52,616 nucleotides of DNA from a virus. Below are positions 16,832 to 26,541 of this stretch, in pieces. Made by a program: the position numbers and the translations under genes. The notes under the pieces are model-generated. The model saw only the letters and a list, made by a program, of their open reading frames with translations, was not told the origin of the DNA and did no database searches. The stretch covers positions 1 to 52,616 of the IMG/VR virus record IMGVR_UViG_3300020193_000035; one strand, written 5' to 3'. The stretch's first letter is position 1. Every line of letters starts with the position of its first letter.

Positions 16832-17926
16832 ATGTCCACAATATTCAACCGGAACAAGATCGACTTCACCAAAGAAATGATGTTCTTTGGTGCCGAACCC
16901 AACACACAAAGATATGATGTTTTCAAGTATCCTGTATTCGACAAGCTGACGCAACAGCAGCTGGGTTATTTTTGGCGACCAGAAGAAGTCAGCCTTCAGA
17001 AGGATCGTGGTGATTATCTTGAGTTCCGCGACGAACAGAAGTTTATCTTTACTGCCAATCTCAAATATCAGACACTGCTGGATTCGGTACAAGGTCGCGG
17101 AGTGCTACAGGCGTTTGGTCCCTATTGCAGCCTGCCAGAGCTGGAAAGCTGCATGAATACATGGCAGTTCTTTGAGAACATACATAGTCGATCATACACG
17201 TATATCGTCAAGAATGTGTATAGCAACCCAGCCGAGGTATTTGATACCATCCTGGATGACGAGAAGATCGTTGCACGTGCCAAGAGCGTGACCGAAGCGT
17301 ATGATCGATTCATTGACTATGCCAAGACTTGGAAAGTGACCGGAAAAGGCGATGCCAAGGAACTGCGTCGTTTGTTGTTCCTGGCGTTGATGAATGTCAA
17401 CGCCTTGGAAGGTCTGCGTTTCTATGTCAGCTTTGCTTGTACCTTTGCATTTGGTGAATTGAAGAAGATGGAAGGCTCTGCCAAGATAGTGAGCCTGGTC
17501 GCTAGAGACGAGTCACAGCATCTGGCCATCAGCCAACACATCATCAAGAACTGGCAACGCGGTGACGATCCGCTGATGCTGGAAGTGATGAAAAACTGTG
17601 ACGACGATGTGTATGAGATATATTGCAAGGTCGTGAACGAAGAAAAAGAATGGGCCAATTACCTGTTCAGTCATGGCGCAATCGTAGGCCTCAATGAAAA
17701 ACTGTTGCATGGTTATATCGAATACATGGCCAATCGCCGTTTGCGTGCCATGAACTACAACGAGATATATGAACGCCGATCAGACAATCCTCTGCCTTGG
17801 ACTCAGCATTGGTTGAGCTCCAAAGGCCTACAGACTGCTCCACAGGAAACCGAAATCGAGAGCTACATAGTAGGAGGCATCAAACAAGACATCACCGCAG
17901 ATACATTTGCGGGATTCAAATTATAA
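16832..17926 (+). CDS. nrdB: Ribonucleotide reductase class Ia, beta subunit
   Basis: 364 residues, of the di-iron tyrosyl-radical family. WQFFENIHSRSYTYI carries the Glu and His iron ligands and the radical Tyr at the spacing of E. coli Glu115/His118/Tyr122. Further ligands are seen in ALEGLRFYVSFA and ARDESQHLAISQH. It generates the radical used by NrdA. It lies 30 bases downstream of nrdA and 12 bases ahead of the glutaredoxin gene, forming one nucleotide-supply operon. Confidence 0.96.
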   Translation: MSTIFNRNKIDFTKEMMFFGAEPNTQRYDVFKYPVFDKLTQQQLGYFWRPEEVSLQKDRGDYLEFRDEQKFIFTANLKYQTLLDSVQGRGVLQAFGPYCSLPELESCMNTWQFFENIHSRSYTYIVKNVYSNPAEVFDTILDDEKIVARAKSVTEAYDRFIDYAKTWKVTGKGDAKELRRLLFLALMNVNALEGLRFYVSFACTFAFGELKKMEGSAKIVSLVARDESQHLAISQHIIKNWQRGDDPLMLEVMKNCDDDVYEIYCKVVNEEKEWANYLFSHGAIVGLNEKLLHGYIEYMANRRLRAMNYNEIYERRSDNPLPWTQHWLSSKGLQTAPQETEIESYIVGGIKQDITADTFAGFKL

Positions 17927-17938
17927 AAGGAGGCATAC

Positions 17939-18205
17939 ATGGAAATCGTCAATCAGGCCAGACCCTTGGTGGAAATATACGGGACCAAGGTTTGTCCATA
18001 CTGTGTTCGTGCCAAGAATCTTGTCGCACGCAAAGAATGGGAACTCAAAGAATACAAGGTGGATGAGCAAGAAACACTCAGAGAAGAAATGCTCCATCGT
18101 GCAGGTCAAGAAGTCAGGACTGTGCCTCAGATATTCGTCAATGGTACCTATGTTGGCGGATACACTGATTTCGTAGAGTTCCTGGACACCACTGAACTGG
18201 TCTGA
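17939..18205 (+). CDS. Glutaredoxin
   Basis: 88 residues with the CPYC redox motif at about residues 19-22, the TVPQIF cis-proline loop and GGYTDFVEF, all diagnostic of glutaredoxin. It probably reduces the NrdA dithiol. AAAGGAGG precedes the ATG at good spacing. It is the last gene of the nrd operon, followed by a strong terminator at 18231-18254. Confidence 0.95.
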   Translation: MEIVNQARPLVEIYGTKVCPYCVRAKNLVARKEWELKEYKVDEQETLREEMLHRAGQEVRTVPQIFVNGTYVGGYTDFVEFLDTTELV

Positions 18206-18230
18206 ATCCTTTTCAGATCTCGCATGAAAA

Positions 18231-18254
18231 GGCCCGTTTTACACGGGCTTTTTT
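18231..18254 (+). terminator. Rho-independent terminator of the nrd operon
   Basis: GCCCGT/ACGGGC stem with TTTAC loop, followed by six T. Confidence 0.88.
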
Positions 18255-18260
18255 GTTGGG

Positions 18261-18266
18261 TAAATA
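18261..18266 (+). promoter_or_regulatory. Late-type promoter box
   Basis: TAAATA directly after the glutaredoxin terminator, before the Sm-like gene and the large tail genes. Confidence 0.65.
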
Positions 18267-18285
18267 GTCTATAATGGAGGATTTC

Positions 18286-18597
18286 ATGCTATTGATTAAC
18301 GTAACCAAACCTGGAGACATCGTCAGCTTGAAGTTGGTATCTGGAGACGAAGTGGTAGGTAAATTGGTATCGACAGAAAACGATATCTATACGCTGGACA
18401 AGCCAGTGGTGTTGGCCATGGATCAACAAGGTGCTACCATGGTACCTTACATGCTGACAGCAGACCCCGGTGTGCATCAATTCCAGTTCATCAAGTCTCA
18501 TGTGCTGACTTGTGTGAACACAGCTAAGACGTTGGCCAATCGGTATATACAAGGAACCACAGGCATCATGCCCGCGAATGCTGGCATCCTGAAGTAA
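18286..18597 (+). CDS. Small Sm-like-fold phage protein
   Basis: 103 residues from ATG 18286, preferred over ATG 18274 because GGAGG sits six bases upstream. KPGDIVSLKLVSGDEVVGKL followed by DIYTLDKPVVLAM resembles the beta-strand pattern of Sm/Hfq folds. RNA binding would be inference. A TAAATA box at 18261 follows the nrd terminator. The next gene, a large virion protein, starts 12 bases later. Confidence 0.7.
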   Translation: MLLINVTKPGDIVSLKLVSGDEVVGKLVSTENDIYTLDKPVVLAMDQQGATMVPYMLTADPGVHQFQFIKSHVLTCVNTAKTLANRYIQGTTGIMPANAGILK

Positions 18598-18609
18598 GAG
18601 GTAACATCG

Positions 18610-21273
18610 TTGGCCAATTTCATATCAGGTTGGGGTGCTTCTCGCTCTGGTGGATCAAGAGCGCACGCCGGCGGCGATTATGCTGCTCCGCGCGGCACTC
18701 CTATGTTCAACAACAGCGATATGAAATTGGGTCGTGTGCTCGACAGCGGTCCATATGGCAAGCGTGTGGAACTGATAGACGATAATGGTACAGTCTATCA
18801 AAACGCACACCTTGAAAACTTTGGCGACATAGGCAAATATCAACCTGGTGACACCATACCCAAAGGCACATGGATTGGATCTGTGGGCGATAGTGGTAAT
18901 GCCAAAGGAACGCCGACTCACAGTCATTTCGAAGCACGCCCACAGTCAGATGGGAACTTTGCCGATGGAAAAGGTCCTCAAAGCCAGACCAATCCCGAAC
19001 TGATAGATCCAAAGACTGAAAAGCCCTACGCAGATGCTTTTTCGATGGGCAGACCAGATGCTGGCAGCTTGCATACCGACAGAGGTGGTATCACAGGTGA
19101 TCCCAAGTATGACAAAACAGGTGACGATCGGGCAGTGGCACAGCCCGACGAGTCTCGCAACGAAAACGATCCAACCAAGAAACCTGGAGAAAATCCGCCC
19201 GAAGGTGTCAAACAACCAGTCAAGCAAGGCAGCCAAAGAAGACCTGCGGGTCGTGTGCACAGATTGACTGATCGAAACTCTGCTGGTGGTGTGATCGATC
19301 TCTGCGTGGCCAAGACGGTGTTTGTGGACAATCTTCCCATCAGCACTGACGGTAGCCAAGGCACAGAACATCCACCATGCGATGACGACGATGACGAAAA
19401 TGATACCAATCATTGCTATCATTATTGGTTCACCGATAACGGCAGCAAGAGTGTGTTTGTAGAAAATCGACCTGTGAACTTTGAAGGCAACGCAGACACC
19501 TGCGGTCATGTCAGGATCGAAGGGTCTCCGGATGTGTTTGTAGGAGACTCCGGCGCCGAAGGGCGGCGGGGGATCGCCAGTCCACCGGTGCGAGCATTGG
19601 GCTATGATAGTCCTGCAAGAAACTACAAAGAAGCCAATCGCGGAGGCAATGCCAGCCCCAGCAACATACGCTGCCGACAGAAAGGACTTGATGATCTAAA
19701 GAAAAAAGCAGATCCCAATGATCCCAACGCAAATGGTCCACAATGGACAGCTGACCCAGACGATCCCAACAAACCTACCGGATCCAATCCGGGTGTTCCT
19801 GCTGGCATCATACCCACAGATGGTCAGACCAGCAGAGATCGACTGATACAACAGATGGATCAAGATTATTCCAATAGAGATCAATGGAACGGCGGCAAGA
19901 GTTCTCCAGCAGGACAAGCAGCATTCAGCAATCTCGGTTTTGGTGGTATGCCAAATGGAACAGCTTGGTGCGCGGTTTATGTGAACAGCAATCTCAAAGA
20001 CTCCGGGGCAGGATATGCTCCCAGTATGGCAGCAGCTTCTCCCAAGTGTTTCAAACAGGTACAACCCAGCCAGGCCAAGCCCGGAGACATCTTGGTGTTT
20101 AGCGGACACACGGCCTTGGTGAGAGAAGTCAAGTCCAACGGCAATATAGTGTTGCAAGGTGGTAATCAAGGCGGCGGAGCAGGTGCAGTCACACGCAATA
20201 CCATAAGTGCCAGCAACGGTTACAACTATGGCGGACAAGGTCTGGTGGGTGTGTATGATCCACACGACAAGAACTGGAACGACGCCAATGTTTCCAGGGA
20301 TTGCAAACCAGGCGGCAGTCCAGCAGATCCCAACAACACTCGACCATCAGCACCTATCAATGGTTCAGATTGTCCTGCAGAGACTGTAGGAGAAAAAGCA
20401 GCAGCCGAAGGCAAAGGCATCAAGACAGACCAAGATGGCGTCGATCCAGGACCAGATTCTGGACGACCACCTGACTCTACATTTGGTGGGTCCAGCAGTA
20501 TATTGGCAGGAGTATCTATTGGCGGCACAGGTGGTACGACACCAGGTGGCATCACTGGTTCTATATTGGGTGGAATGGGACAGTCGGGGTTTGGTGCTGG
20601 CGCGGGCCGCGGCTTTATCAATCCTCCGTTGGTTGATCCTACCAAAGGACCTTATAATGCTCCAGCACAGGTCGATTCGATCAAACAAGCAGCAGCAGCA
20701 TTTGATTCAGCGATGACCAGTGATCCAGGACCTGCGATTTCTCCCATGAGCACATGTGATCGTGCATTGGAACTGGCAAGAGAAGCAACAGGCAAACAGT
20801 ATCCATCAGGAACAGAAGTAGCAGCACAGCTGGCAAACGCACAGAAACTGTGGTGGAACGAAACTACGGCTGCCAACAATCATAGATATACCAAATTGGT
20901 AGCAGCATACAAGCAAGCAGGTATAAACATCTATCGTCCAATGAAAGCGGAAACCATGACACGCATGATGGCTTATCAAAGCGGATGGGGCGATTCAAAG
21001 TGCGTGAAGAATTCAGCATATAACAAAAACAATCCCATTGGTGTGGGTTGGGACGGCAATTCATGGTACGAATATCCCAGCAAGGCCGCAGGCTACACAG
21101 CCATGTGGGGTTTCTTGACACTAGGTACAGATGGTAGTTTGGGCAGATATATGTTGCCTCAGAATCTAGAAGATACTGTTTCAGCGGAAGTTGATTACAT
21201 CTACAAGCAAGGGCTGACCGATGGAACAGTCCCTCCGGCTGTGATGTTGATCAAGGATCCCAACACGATTTAA
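18610..21273 (+). CDS. Multidomain baseplate/tail hydrolase: M23 peptidase, PAAR-like, CHAP
   Basis: 887 residues from a TTG start with AAGAGG upstream. Residues 1-120 are an M23/LytM-type peptidase: His19 and Asp23 (HAGGD), His67, and His104-x-His106 (HSHFEARP). Residues ~220-320 hold two Cys/His-containing PAAR-like segments (VFVDNLPISTDG; VFVENRPVNFEG, GSPDVFVGD) separated by an acidic run. Around residues 440-540 a CHAP/NlpC-like amidase appears (AWCAVYVNS with Cys454; FSGHTALV with His500). A C-terminal ~200-residue domain has unknown fold. It could puncture the envelope and digest peptidoglycan during infection. Confidence 0.85.
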   Translation: MANFISGWGASRSGGSRAHAGGDYAAPRGTPMFNNSDMKLGRVLDSGPYGKRVELIDDNGTVYQNAHLENFGDIGKYQPGDTIPKGTWIGSVGDSGNAKGTPTHSHFEARPQSDGNFADGKGPQSQTNPELIDPKTEKPYADAFSMGRPDAGSLHTDRGGITGDPKYDKTGDDRAVAQPDESRNENDPTKKPGENPPEGVKQPVKQGSQRRPAGRVHRLTDRNSAGGVIDLCVAKTVFVDNLPISTDGSQGTEHPPCDDDDDENDTNHCYHYWFTDNGSKSVFVENRPVNFEGNADTCGHVRIEGSPDVFVGDSGAEGRRGIASPPVRALGYDSPARNYKEANRGGNASPSNIRCRQKGLDDLKKKADPNDPNANGPQWTADPDDPNKPTGSNPGVPAGIIPTDGQTSRDRLIQQMDQDYSNRDQWNGGKSSPAGQAAFSNLGFGGMPNGTAWCAVYVNSNLKDSGAGYAPSMAAASPKCFKQVQPSQAKPGDILVFSGHTALVREVKSNGNIVLQGGNQGGGAGAVTRNTISASNGYNYGGQGLVGVYDPHDKNWNDANVSRDCKPGGSPADPNNTRPSAPINGSDCPAETVGEKAAAEGKGIKTDQDGVDPGPDSGRPPDSTFGGSSSILAGVSIGGTGGTTPGGITGSILGGMGQSGFGAGAGRGFINPPLVDPTKGPYNAPAQVDSIKQAAAAFDSAMTSDPGPAISPMSTCDRALELAREATGKQYPSGTEVAAQLANAQKLWWNETTAANNHRYTKLVAAYKQAGINIYRPMKAETMTRMMAYQSGWGDSKCVKNSAYNKNNPIGVGWDGNSWYEYPSKAAGYTAMWGFLTLGTDGSLGRYMLPQNLEDTVSAEVDYIYKQGLTDGTVPPAVMLIKDPNTI

Positions 21274-21289
21274 GAGGATACATAGTAAT

Positions 21290-24200
21290 ATGGCATTGGT
21301 AAATGTAGGAATCGGCGCAAACACATTAAAGGTAGGTTTGCCAACGGAATTGGACATCAAGCGTCTGCTTTGTGCATTGCTGGCTGGCGATATCAACAAT
21401 CTGTTGAAAGGACCATTGGTCTGTATAAACATCGCAATTGAGGATCTCCTGGGTCAATTGCCATCCAGCGCACTGACTGATGCGTTAAGGAATCTACAGA
21501 ATGGCGTAGGCGATCTGCTGCAACAGTCAGGCATCAATGATACCTTGGGTCGATTGAACAGCGCGACAGCACAGCTGGAAAGCCTGTTTGGTCTTGGCGG
21601 CATCTGCCCTGTGCCTTTCACGCTGCCTCGTATCGGCAACATATTAGGAGACATGGTCAATGCTTATTCAGCAGCAGCCAGAGGTATCATCCAGGATATC
21701 GCTGACCTAGAGCAAGCACTCAGCAACATCTGCTTGGGCACAGGAGGCATCGGCGCCAACTGGAACAATATGGTAGGTGGATCTCTCAAGAGACTCAAGA
21801 CCGACATAGACAATTTTGGTACCAATCTGCCCGGTAATGTGATCGCCCAGTATACGGCACAGCTCAATCAGTCTAAAACAGCCATTGGTGGAATCATTAA
21901 TAGGATGAGTGGCGGCGGCGGCAATGATGCAACACGGGTCGCAGCAGCAGCAGGTCTTGCTTTCCAACTGAACGGTTTGTATGATCGCATTGGTTCATAT
22001 CCTGTAACAGATGGCAACATCGTGTATGACAATGTGTTCAAGATGTTCCTTGATCCAGATGTGTATGATGCGCTGATCGCTGTGCAAGGTGGATCATCGC
22101 TGATCACCCAAGAACAACCTGTGCTGGACAACTGCGGACGAGTGATATCAACCAAGACCGTGGTTTTGCAAGGCGACATAGCAGCAGCACCGTTTGATGC
22201 TACCATAGATGCCACCACAGTTCCTATCCCTGCGCCAGCCTTGGGTGATTTCAAATTCCGCGAACAAGATGGCAGTTTCAAAGTCAATTTACTGAGCGGA
22301 AACAATCCGAAAGTGACCTTGATCAAAGGTCGTAGCTACAACATCGCACTGGAAACAGAAAATATCGGGGTCAACATACTGTATCCCAACAACAATCAAT
22401 TCTACAGCGAAGGACTGTTCCACGAAGACGGAACATCAGGCAATAGCGCACAGAACAAGAAGTCTGGTTTCTTGACCTGGAACATACCCATCGATGCTCC
22501 AGATGAACTCAAGTATCAAGACGTAGGTGGAACTCAGACTGGTACGATCAAACTGCAAAATGTCAGCGTGGCTGGCATACCTTTGCCACCGGACCCTTCG
22601 GGAGTCAACAGCTTTGGTCGATTGACAGTCACTGGTGGCAGCCCAATCGAAGCCGGACAACCAGGAGACACACTGGCACTTTCAGCTGGTAATAATATCA
22701 CATTCGTCACTGATCCTGTGAACAAAATATTGACCATCAACAGTACCGGAGGCGGTGGAGGTGGAGGTGGAGGTGGAGATACGTTCAAGACCATACGTGT
22801 GGGAACCACAGATGTCGTAGCCGATTCAGGAGAGGATGTTCTCACGCTGGCAGCAGGTTCCAACATTGTGTTGGCAGCAGATCCTGCTACCGATACCATA
22901 ACCATATCCAGCACAGGCACATCATCCAATAGCTTCAATAATTTTGTGGTTGACACCACTACCATCACTCCTGATCAGCCAGACGATACACTGACTTTTG
23001 TTGCAGGCCGAGGAGTGGCACTGACTGGCAATGCCACATCCGATCAGATCACCATAGCCAATGCATTGGAATTCTTAGCTGGCCCAGGAATCAATATCGC
23101 ACGTGATGATATTACCAACACAGTGACCATCACCAATATTGGTGGGGGTGGAGGCGGAGGCGGCAACAATTTTGCTATCGTAGCTGTTCCAGGGCAGAGC
23201 AACATCGTGGCTGAAACTGCCAATGACACGTTGACCATAGCAGCAGGATCCAATGTTACCATAACTACAGATTCTGCGACCGACACGTTGACCATAGCAG
23301 CCATAGCAGCTTCGCAGCCAACTTTTAGAAACGTAATAGTAGGCGCTACCACGGTGGTCGCTGACGGACCCGAAGATACACTGACCTTGGTCGCTGGACC
23401 CAATGTCACATTGACTGCCAATGCTGCAACCGATACTATAACCATCGACAGCACCGCAGCCAGCGACACATTCAAGACAGTCAAGGTGGGTGCGACCGAT
23501 GTGGTTGCGGATTCTCCCAACGATACGCTGAACATCGTGGCAGGCAACGGCATACAGATAACCGCAAACGCTACAACCGATACCATAACCATCGCAAGCC
23601 TGACTTCAGGTAACACAGCATTTGTGCAGTTTGATGTTGCGGGACAAAACAGCGTGGTAGCAGATAATGCCAGCGATGTGGTGACATTCGAAGCAGGTGC
23701 AGCGATCACATTGACAACAGATGCTGCTACCGACAAAATCACATTTGCTGTCACTGATAATCCTATCATCCCAGGTACGCAATACATGCGTGTGCCTCGT
23801 GGTGCAACAACAGCAAGACCAGCATCTCCTCAAAATGGCATGCTGAGGTACAATACCACTACTACAGCATTTGAAGTCTATTACAACACCATATGGAAGA
23901 GTCTGATAGACGAAGTGGTCAGTGTAGGCACAGGAACCAATGTTATCAAATCAGTGACTGATGCCAAAGTAGAAATACGCAGCATCAAGGCCGGTACAGG
24001 TATTTCGGTTACCACAGACGGCGATGACATAACCATAACATCCACTGCCGCGGGCTCGATTACTGGTATCAATGTAGGAACTGGCACAGGTGTGTTCAAA
24101 GAAAAGACCGGAGACCAGCTGATATTCCGCAGCATCAAGGCTGGTACAGGTGTTTCGGTCACCACAGATGGCAACGACATAACTATCTCATCGCCCAGAG

Positions 24201-24565
24201 ATCAATATGTCGAAGCAGGCACGGCCACAACAACTGACGCAGCTTTCACCAACATAGTTTGGTCCAACACACTGGCTCCAGCCAACAACAGCTCTTGGTT
24301 CTTTGAAGCTACCTTTATCGGACGCAGGACAGGCGGAGTGGTCGAACGCAATGCGTTCAAACTGGAAGGCGTGCTGGACAACACTTCGGGTGTGATCAGT
24401 TTGGTTGGACCAGCTGCCAAGACCACTTACCAAAACAACGCCACACAATGGGATGTGGATGTCAGTATCACATCCAATCAAGTTCGATTCCGAGTCAAAG
24501 GCGAAGTCGGCAAGACCCTCAAATGGACGGGTTGGTTGAGATATCAGCAGGTCACTGAGGTATAA
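21290..24565 (+). CDS. Large repeat-containing fibre/structural protein
   Basis: 1091 residues. The first ~440 form a helical then beta-rich head. Residues ~441-823 hold seven related ~47-residue beta repeats with a VGATxVVADxPxDTLxxVAG-type core. Two polyglycine stretches (10 Gly at 487-496, 8 Gly at 618-625) act as likely hinges. Then come a YMRVPRGATTARPASPQNGM fibre motif and two copies of RSIKAGTGxSVTTDG. The C-terminal ~110 residues resemble a receptor-binding or trimerisation jelly roll (WFFEATFIGRR, LKWTGWLRYQQ). It is probably a tail fibre, located directly after the tail hydrolase. Confidence 0.85.
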   Translation: MALVNVGIGANTLKVGLPTELDIKRLLCALLAGDINNLLKGPLVCINIAIEDLLGQLPSSALTDALRNLQNGVGDLLQQSGINDTLGRLNSATAQLESLFGLGGICPVPFTLPRIGNILGDMVNAYSAAARGIIQDIADLEQALSNICLGTGGIGANWNNMVGGSLKRLKTDIDNFGTNLPGNVIAQYTAQLNQSKTAIGGIINRMSGGGGNDATRVAAAAGLAFQLNGLYDRIGSYPVTDGNIVYDNVFKMFLDPDVYDALIAVQGGSSLITQEQPVLDNCGRVISTKTVVLQGDIAAAPFDATIDATTVPIPAPALGDFKFREQDGSFKVNLLSGNNPKVTLIKGRSYNIALETENIGVNILYPNNNQFYSEGLFHEDGTSGNSAQNKKSGFLTWNIPIDAPDELKYQDVGGTQTGTIKLQNVSVAGIPLPPDPSGVNSFGRLTVTGGSPIEAGQPGDTLALSAGNNITFVTDPVNKILTINSTGGGGGGGGGGDTFKTIRVGTTDVVADSGEDVLTLAAGSNIVLAADPATDTITISSTGTSSNSFNNFVVDTTTITPDQPDDTLTFVAGRGVALTGNATSDQITIANALEFLAGPGINIARDDITNTVTITNIGGGGGGGGNNFAIVAVPGQSNIVAETANDTLTIAAGSNVTITTDSATDTLTIAAIAASQPTFRNVIVGATTVVADGPEDTLTLVAGPNVTLTANAATDTITIDSTAASDTFKTVKVGATDVVADSPNDTLNIVAGNGIQITANATTDTITIASLTSGNTAFVQFDVAGQNSVVADNASDVVTFEAGAAITLTTDAATDKITFAVTDNPIIPGTQYMRVPRGATTARPASPQNGMLRYNTTTTAFEVYYNTIWKSLIDEVVSVGTGTNVIKSVTDAKVEIRSIKAGTGISVTTDGDDITITSTAAGSITGINVGTGTGVFKEKTGDQLIFRSIKAGTGVSVTTDGNDITISSPRDQYVEAGTATTTDAAFTNIVWSNTLAPANNSSWFFEATFIGRRTGGVVERNAFKLEGVLDNTSGVISLVGPAAKTTYQNNATQWDVDVSITSNQVRFRVKGEVGKTLKWTGWLRYQQVTEV
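22610..23760 (+). repeat. Seven ~47-residue coding repeats in the fibre gene
   Basis: Diverged tandem units encoding a beta pattern around VxDTLTxxAGxNxTxTxDxATDTITI, interrupted by two glycine-codon runs (22748-22777 and 23141-23164). Confidence 0.8.
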
Positions 24566-24570
24566 ACTCA

Positions 24571-24599
24571 TTGACTTCCTGTGTTGACACTGTTATCAT
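24571..24599 (+). promoter_or_regulatory. Sigma70-type promoter
   Basis: TTGACT, 17 bases, TATCAT, 30 bases ahead of the gene at 24630. Another TTGACA lies inside the spacer. Confidence 0.6.
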
Positions 24600-24629
24600 A
24601 TAGTCAACTTTTTCAAAACAGGACATGTC

Positions 24630-25175
24630 ATGAATACTGATTTAGATCAGACTCTCTGTACCAAATATCCCAAACTCTTTAGAGACCGCCATGCACCCAT
24701 GACCGAAACCTGCATGTGCTGGGGGTTTGATTGCGGCGATGGCTGGTACAACATCATTGATCAGCTGTGCTGGTCGATCCAAAGCTACCTTGATTCGAAA
24801 CAGGAACAACACGATCGTGATGTGGTATACAACGTAATGATACAAGCTGGCTTGGCCGGAGATCTCACACTTTTGAATGAGTATTACAAGAGAGGTCTCA
24901 ATTCGAATCAATATATACAAGAAGCCTTGATCAAAGGCCCAAGACAAGTGGAACCGTTGATACCGCAGGTGGTGGTCACGCAAGTCAAGGAAAAGTTTGG
25001 AACTTTGCGTTTTTACTACAGCGGCGGCGATGACTACATCAGTGGATTGGTATCCATGGCCGAAGTCATGTCAGCAGTGACCTGTGAAGAATGTGGCGTA
25101 CCGGGAAAACGGCGTCATGGCGGATGGATACGAACTTTGTGCGACACACACGAGCAAGAACATCAGAATCGTTAG
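24630..25175 (+). CDS. Conserved phage protein with Cys motifs
   Basis: 181 residues. MCWGFDCGDGWYNIIDQLC, KEKFGTLRFYYSGG and CEECGVPGKRR are landmarks I recognise from a widespread phage hypothetical family. The C-terminal CxxC...C arrangement looks zinc-binding. It begins a short cluster (24630-26532) behind a host-type promoter at 24571. Confidence 0.8.
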   Translation: MNTDLDQTLCTKYPKLFRDRHAPMTETCMCWGFDCGDGWYNIIDQLCWSIQSYLDSKQEQHDRDVVYNVMIQAGLAGDLTLLNEYYKRGLNSNQYIQEALIKGPRQVEPLIPQVVVTQVKEKFGTLRFYYSGGDDYISGLVSMAEVMSAVTCEECGVPGKRRHGGWIRTLCDTHEQEHQNR

Positions 25176-25184
25176 GAGAATAAA

Positions 25185-25505
25185 ATGCCAATATGGAAAC
25201 CAGCATCAGTTGATCGGGCACCCGAGGTGACCATGAGCGAATGGCGTATCATGGAAGTGACCAGCCCTTACTGGGATGGTGCTAGCAGACACTTCGTGGG
25301 TCATAATGTGACCGACGGTGAAGGCCGTGTCAGCAGCAACATCGTTGAGTTTGACAAAGAAAAGATGGTAGGTATCACTCGCAGTGGTCGTGTATATCAT
25401 TTGGTAGGTTCTTCTAGACAAGATGCAGATGCCGGTTATGTGTGGAATCAATGGAAAAAAATCAATCACGTCGATTCAGAACTGGATGTATCGGAGAGCA
25501 TATGA
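25185..25505 (+). CDS. Conserved small phage protein
   Basis: 106 residues, beta-rich, with WRIMEVTSPYWDGASRHFVGHNV and SGRVYHLVGSS. It follows the Cys-motif protein by nine bases behind an AGGAG ribosome binding site. The family is not recognised beyond being phage-like. Confidence 0.65.
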   Translation: MPIWKPASVDRAPEVTMSEWRIMEVTSPYWDGASRHFVGHNVTDGEGRVSSNIVEFDKEKMVGITRSGRVYHLVGSSRQDADAGYVWNQWKKINHVDSELDVSESI

Positions 25506-25506
25506 G

Positions 25507-25650
25507 ATGTCAGACGAACGCGGTTATCAGCTGCTGGAGGAAAGGCTCAATAGTTTTATGAGTATAACCGAAAAACTATTTTTTATCGAAATCATTGGAT
25601 TATGGGTAGCCATATTTTTATTGATGTTGTTAATCATTATGAAAAAATGA
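25507..25650 (+). CDS. Small single-span membrane protein
   Basis: 47 residues starting one base after the previous stop. A charged N-terminus (MSDERGYQLLEERL) is followed by one hydrophobic helix (FFIEIIGLWVAIFLLMLLII) and MKK. The orientation is probably N-in. Roles in lysis control or superinfection are possible, but nothing in the sequence decides this. Confidence 0.6.
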   Translation: MSDERGYQLLEERLNSFMSITEKLFFIEIIGLWVAIFLLMLLIIMKK

Positions 25651-25662
25651 AAGGAGGGTTTG

Positions 25663-26532
25663 ATGTCCAGAAGATACTATTCAGATTCGCGTTTTTTCAA
25701 ATGGTTACGAGTTAATGTGTTCAAAGTGGACAAACCCGTGGCGTTGGAATGGGGTGGATGGGACAAGTGGGATGAAAAGACCAAAGCCGAACGTCCGTTG
25801 GCTTATTTCTTCACAGAAACTCTCCCTGACTGGTTGGAGAAGCCAGCTGAGTGGTTGATCGATCCCATCTATGACGTAAAGTATTACATAGTCAATCGCT
25901 GGATAGACAAGACACATGTCCTGGAGTCGAAACTTAGTAAGGGCAAATGGCACGAGCTTGAAACACGGCTGCTGCACTGCATGTTTGACGAGTTGATCAA
26001 TCATGTGGAAATTGAAATGGCCTGGAGCCACATAGCTTGGAGCGACCAAGAAGAACGTGCCAAGTATCACGCACCCTGGTATGCCACAGGCTGGTTCCGC
26101 ACACGCACCTGGCGCTGTCCTGAAGCAGCATTGGATCATCTGCACTGGGAACAAGGGCTGGTGTGGAAGGCCGAAGAAGTAGGCGAAGATAGCGAGCTGG
26201 TAGGACAGCGCATGGACCAGGCCGTACGGGCGGACGAAATACTTGCACTCTACACTTGGTGGAAAGAAACAAGACCCAGCCGCGGCGATGCCTGGGACGT
26301 CACTGGTTTCCGTGCGTTTTGGGAAAGCATGGATGCAAAATATGATGATTCTGATGGAGAACGCACCAGCTGGATAAACTTCAAGAAAAACGACAAAAAT
26401 CTCACACCAGAGGAAGACGCCGAATACTGGCGCTTACACAAACTGGTTGAACAGCAGGAACAAGCATGGGAAACTGAAGATGAAAACATGATGATACGTC
26501 TGATCAAGGTCCGACGTGGGCTTTGGACTTGA
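25663..26532 (+). CDS. Tryptophan-rich conserved phage protein
   Basis: 289 residues from ATG 25663, with AAGGAGGG ideally placed upstream (the in-frame TTG at 25660 is not needed). It is rich in Trp and acidic residues (LEWGGWDKWDEKT, IEMAWSHIAWSDQEER, WKETRPSRGDAWDV). I recall similar proteins in large phages without assigned function. A 9-bp hairpin at 26519-26541 overlaps its stop. Confidence 0.7.
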   Translation: MSRRYYSDSRFFKWLRVNVFKVDKPVALEWGGWDKWDEKTKAERPLAYFFTETLPDWLEKPAEWLIDPIYDVKYYIVNRWIDKTHVLESKLSKGKWHELETRLLHCMFDELINHVEIEMAWSHIAWSDQEERAKYHAPWYATGWFRTRTWRCPEAALDHLHWEQGLVWKAEEVGEDSELVGQRMDQAVRADEILALYTWWKETRPSRGDAWDVTGFRAFWESMDAKYDDSDGERTSWINFKKNDKNLTPEEDAEYWRLHKLVEQQEQAWETEDENMMIRLIKVRRGLWT

Positions 26533-26541
26533 TCCAAAGCC
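26519..26541 (+). terminator. Hairpin at the end of the Trp-rich gene
   Basis: 9-bp stem (GGCTTTGGA with TCCAAAGCC), CTTGA loop, overlapping the stop codon. No T-run follows, so it could stabilise the mRNA end rather than terminate. Confidence 0.45.

Noticed and set aside
14498-17926. Possible intron or intein in nrdA/nrdB, frequent in T4-like phages
   Set aside because: Both proteins are colinear with E. coli enzymes, with all motifs in frame.
23044-23787. 247-codon open frame on the minus strand in the fibre gene
   Set aside because: It is an antisense shadow of repeat DNA with a clear sense product; no ribosome binding site or promoter.
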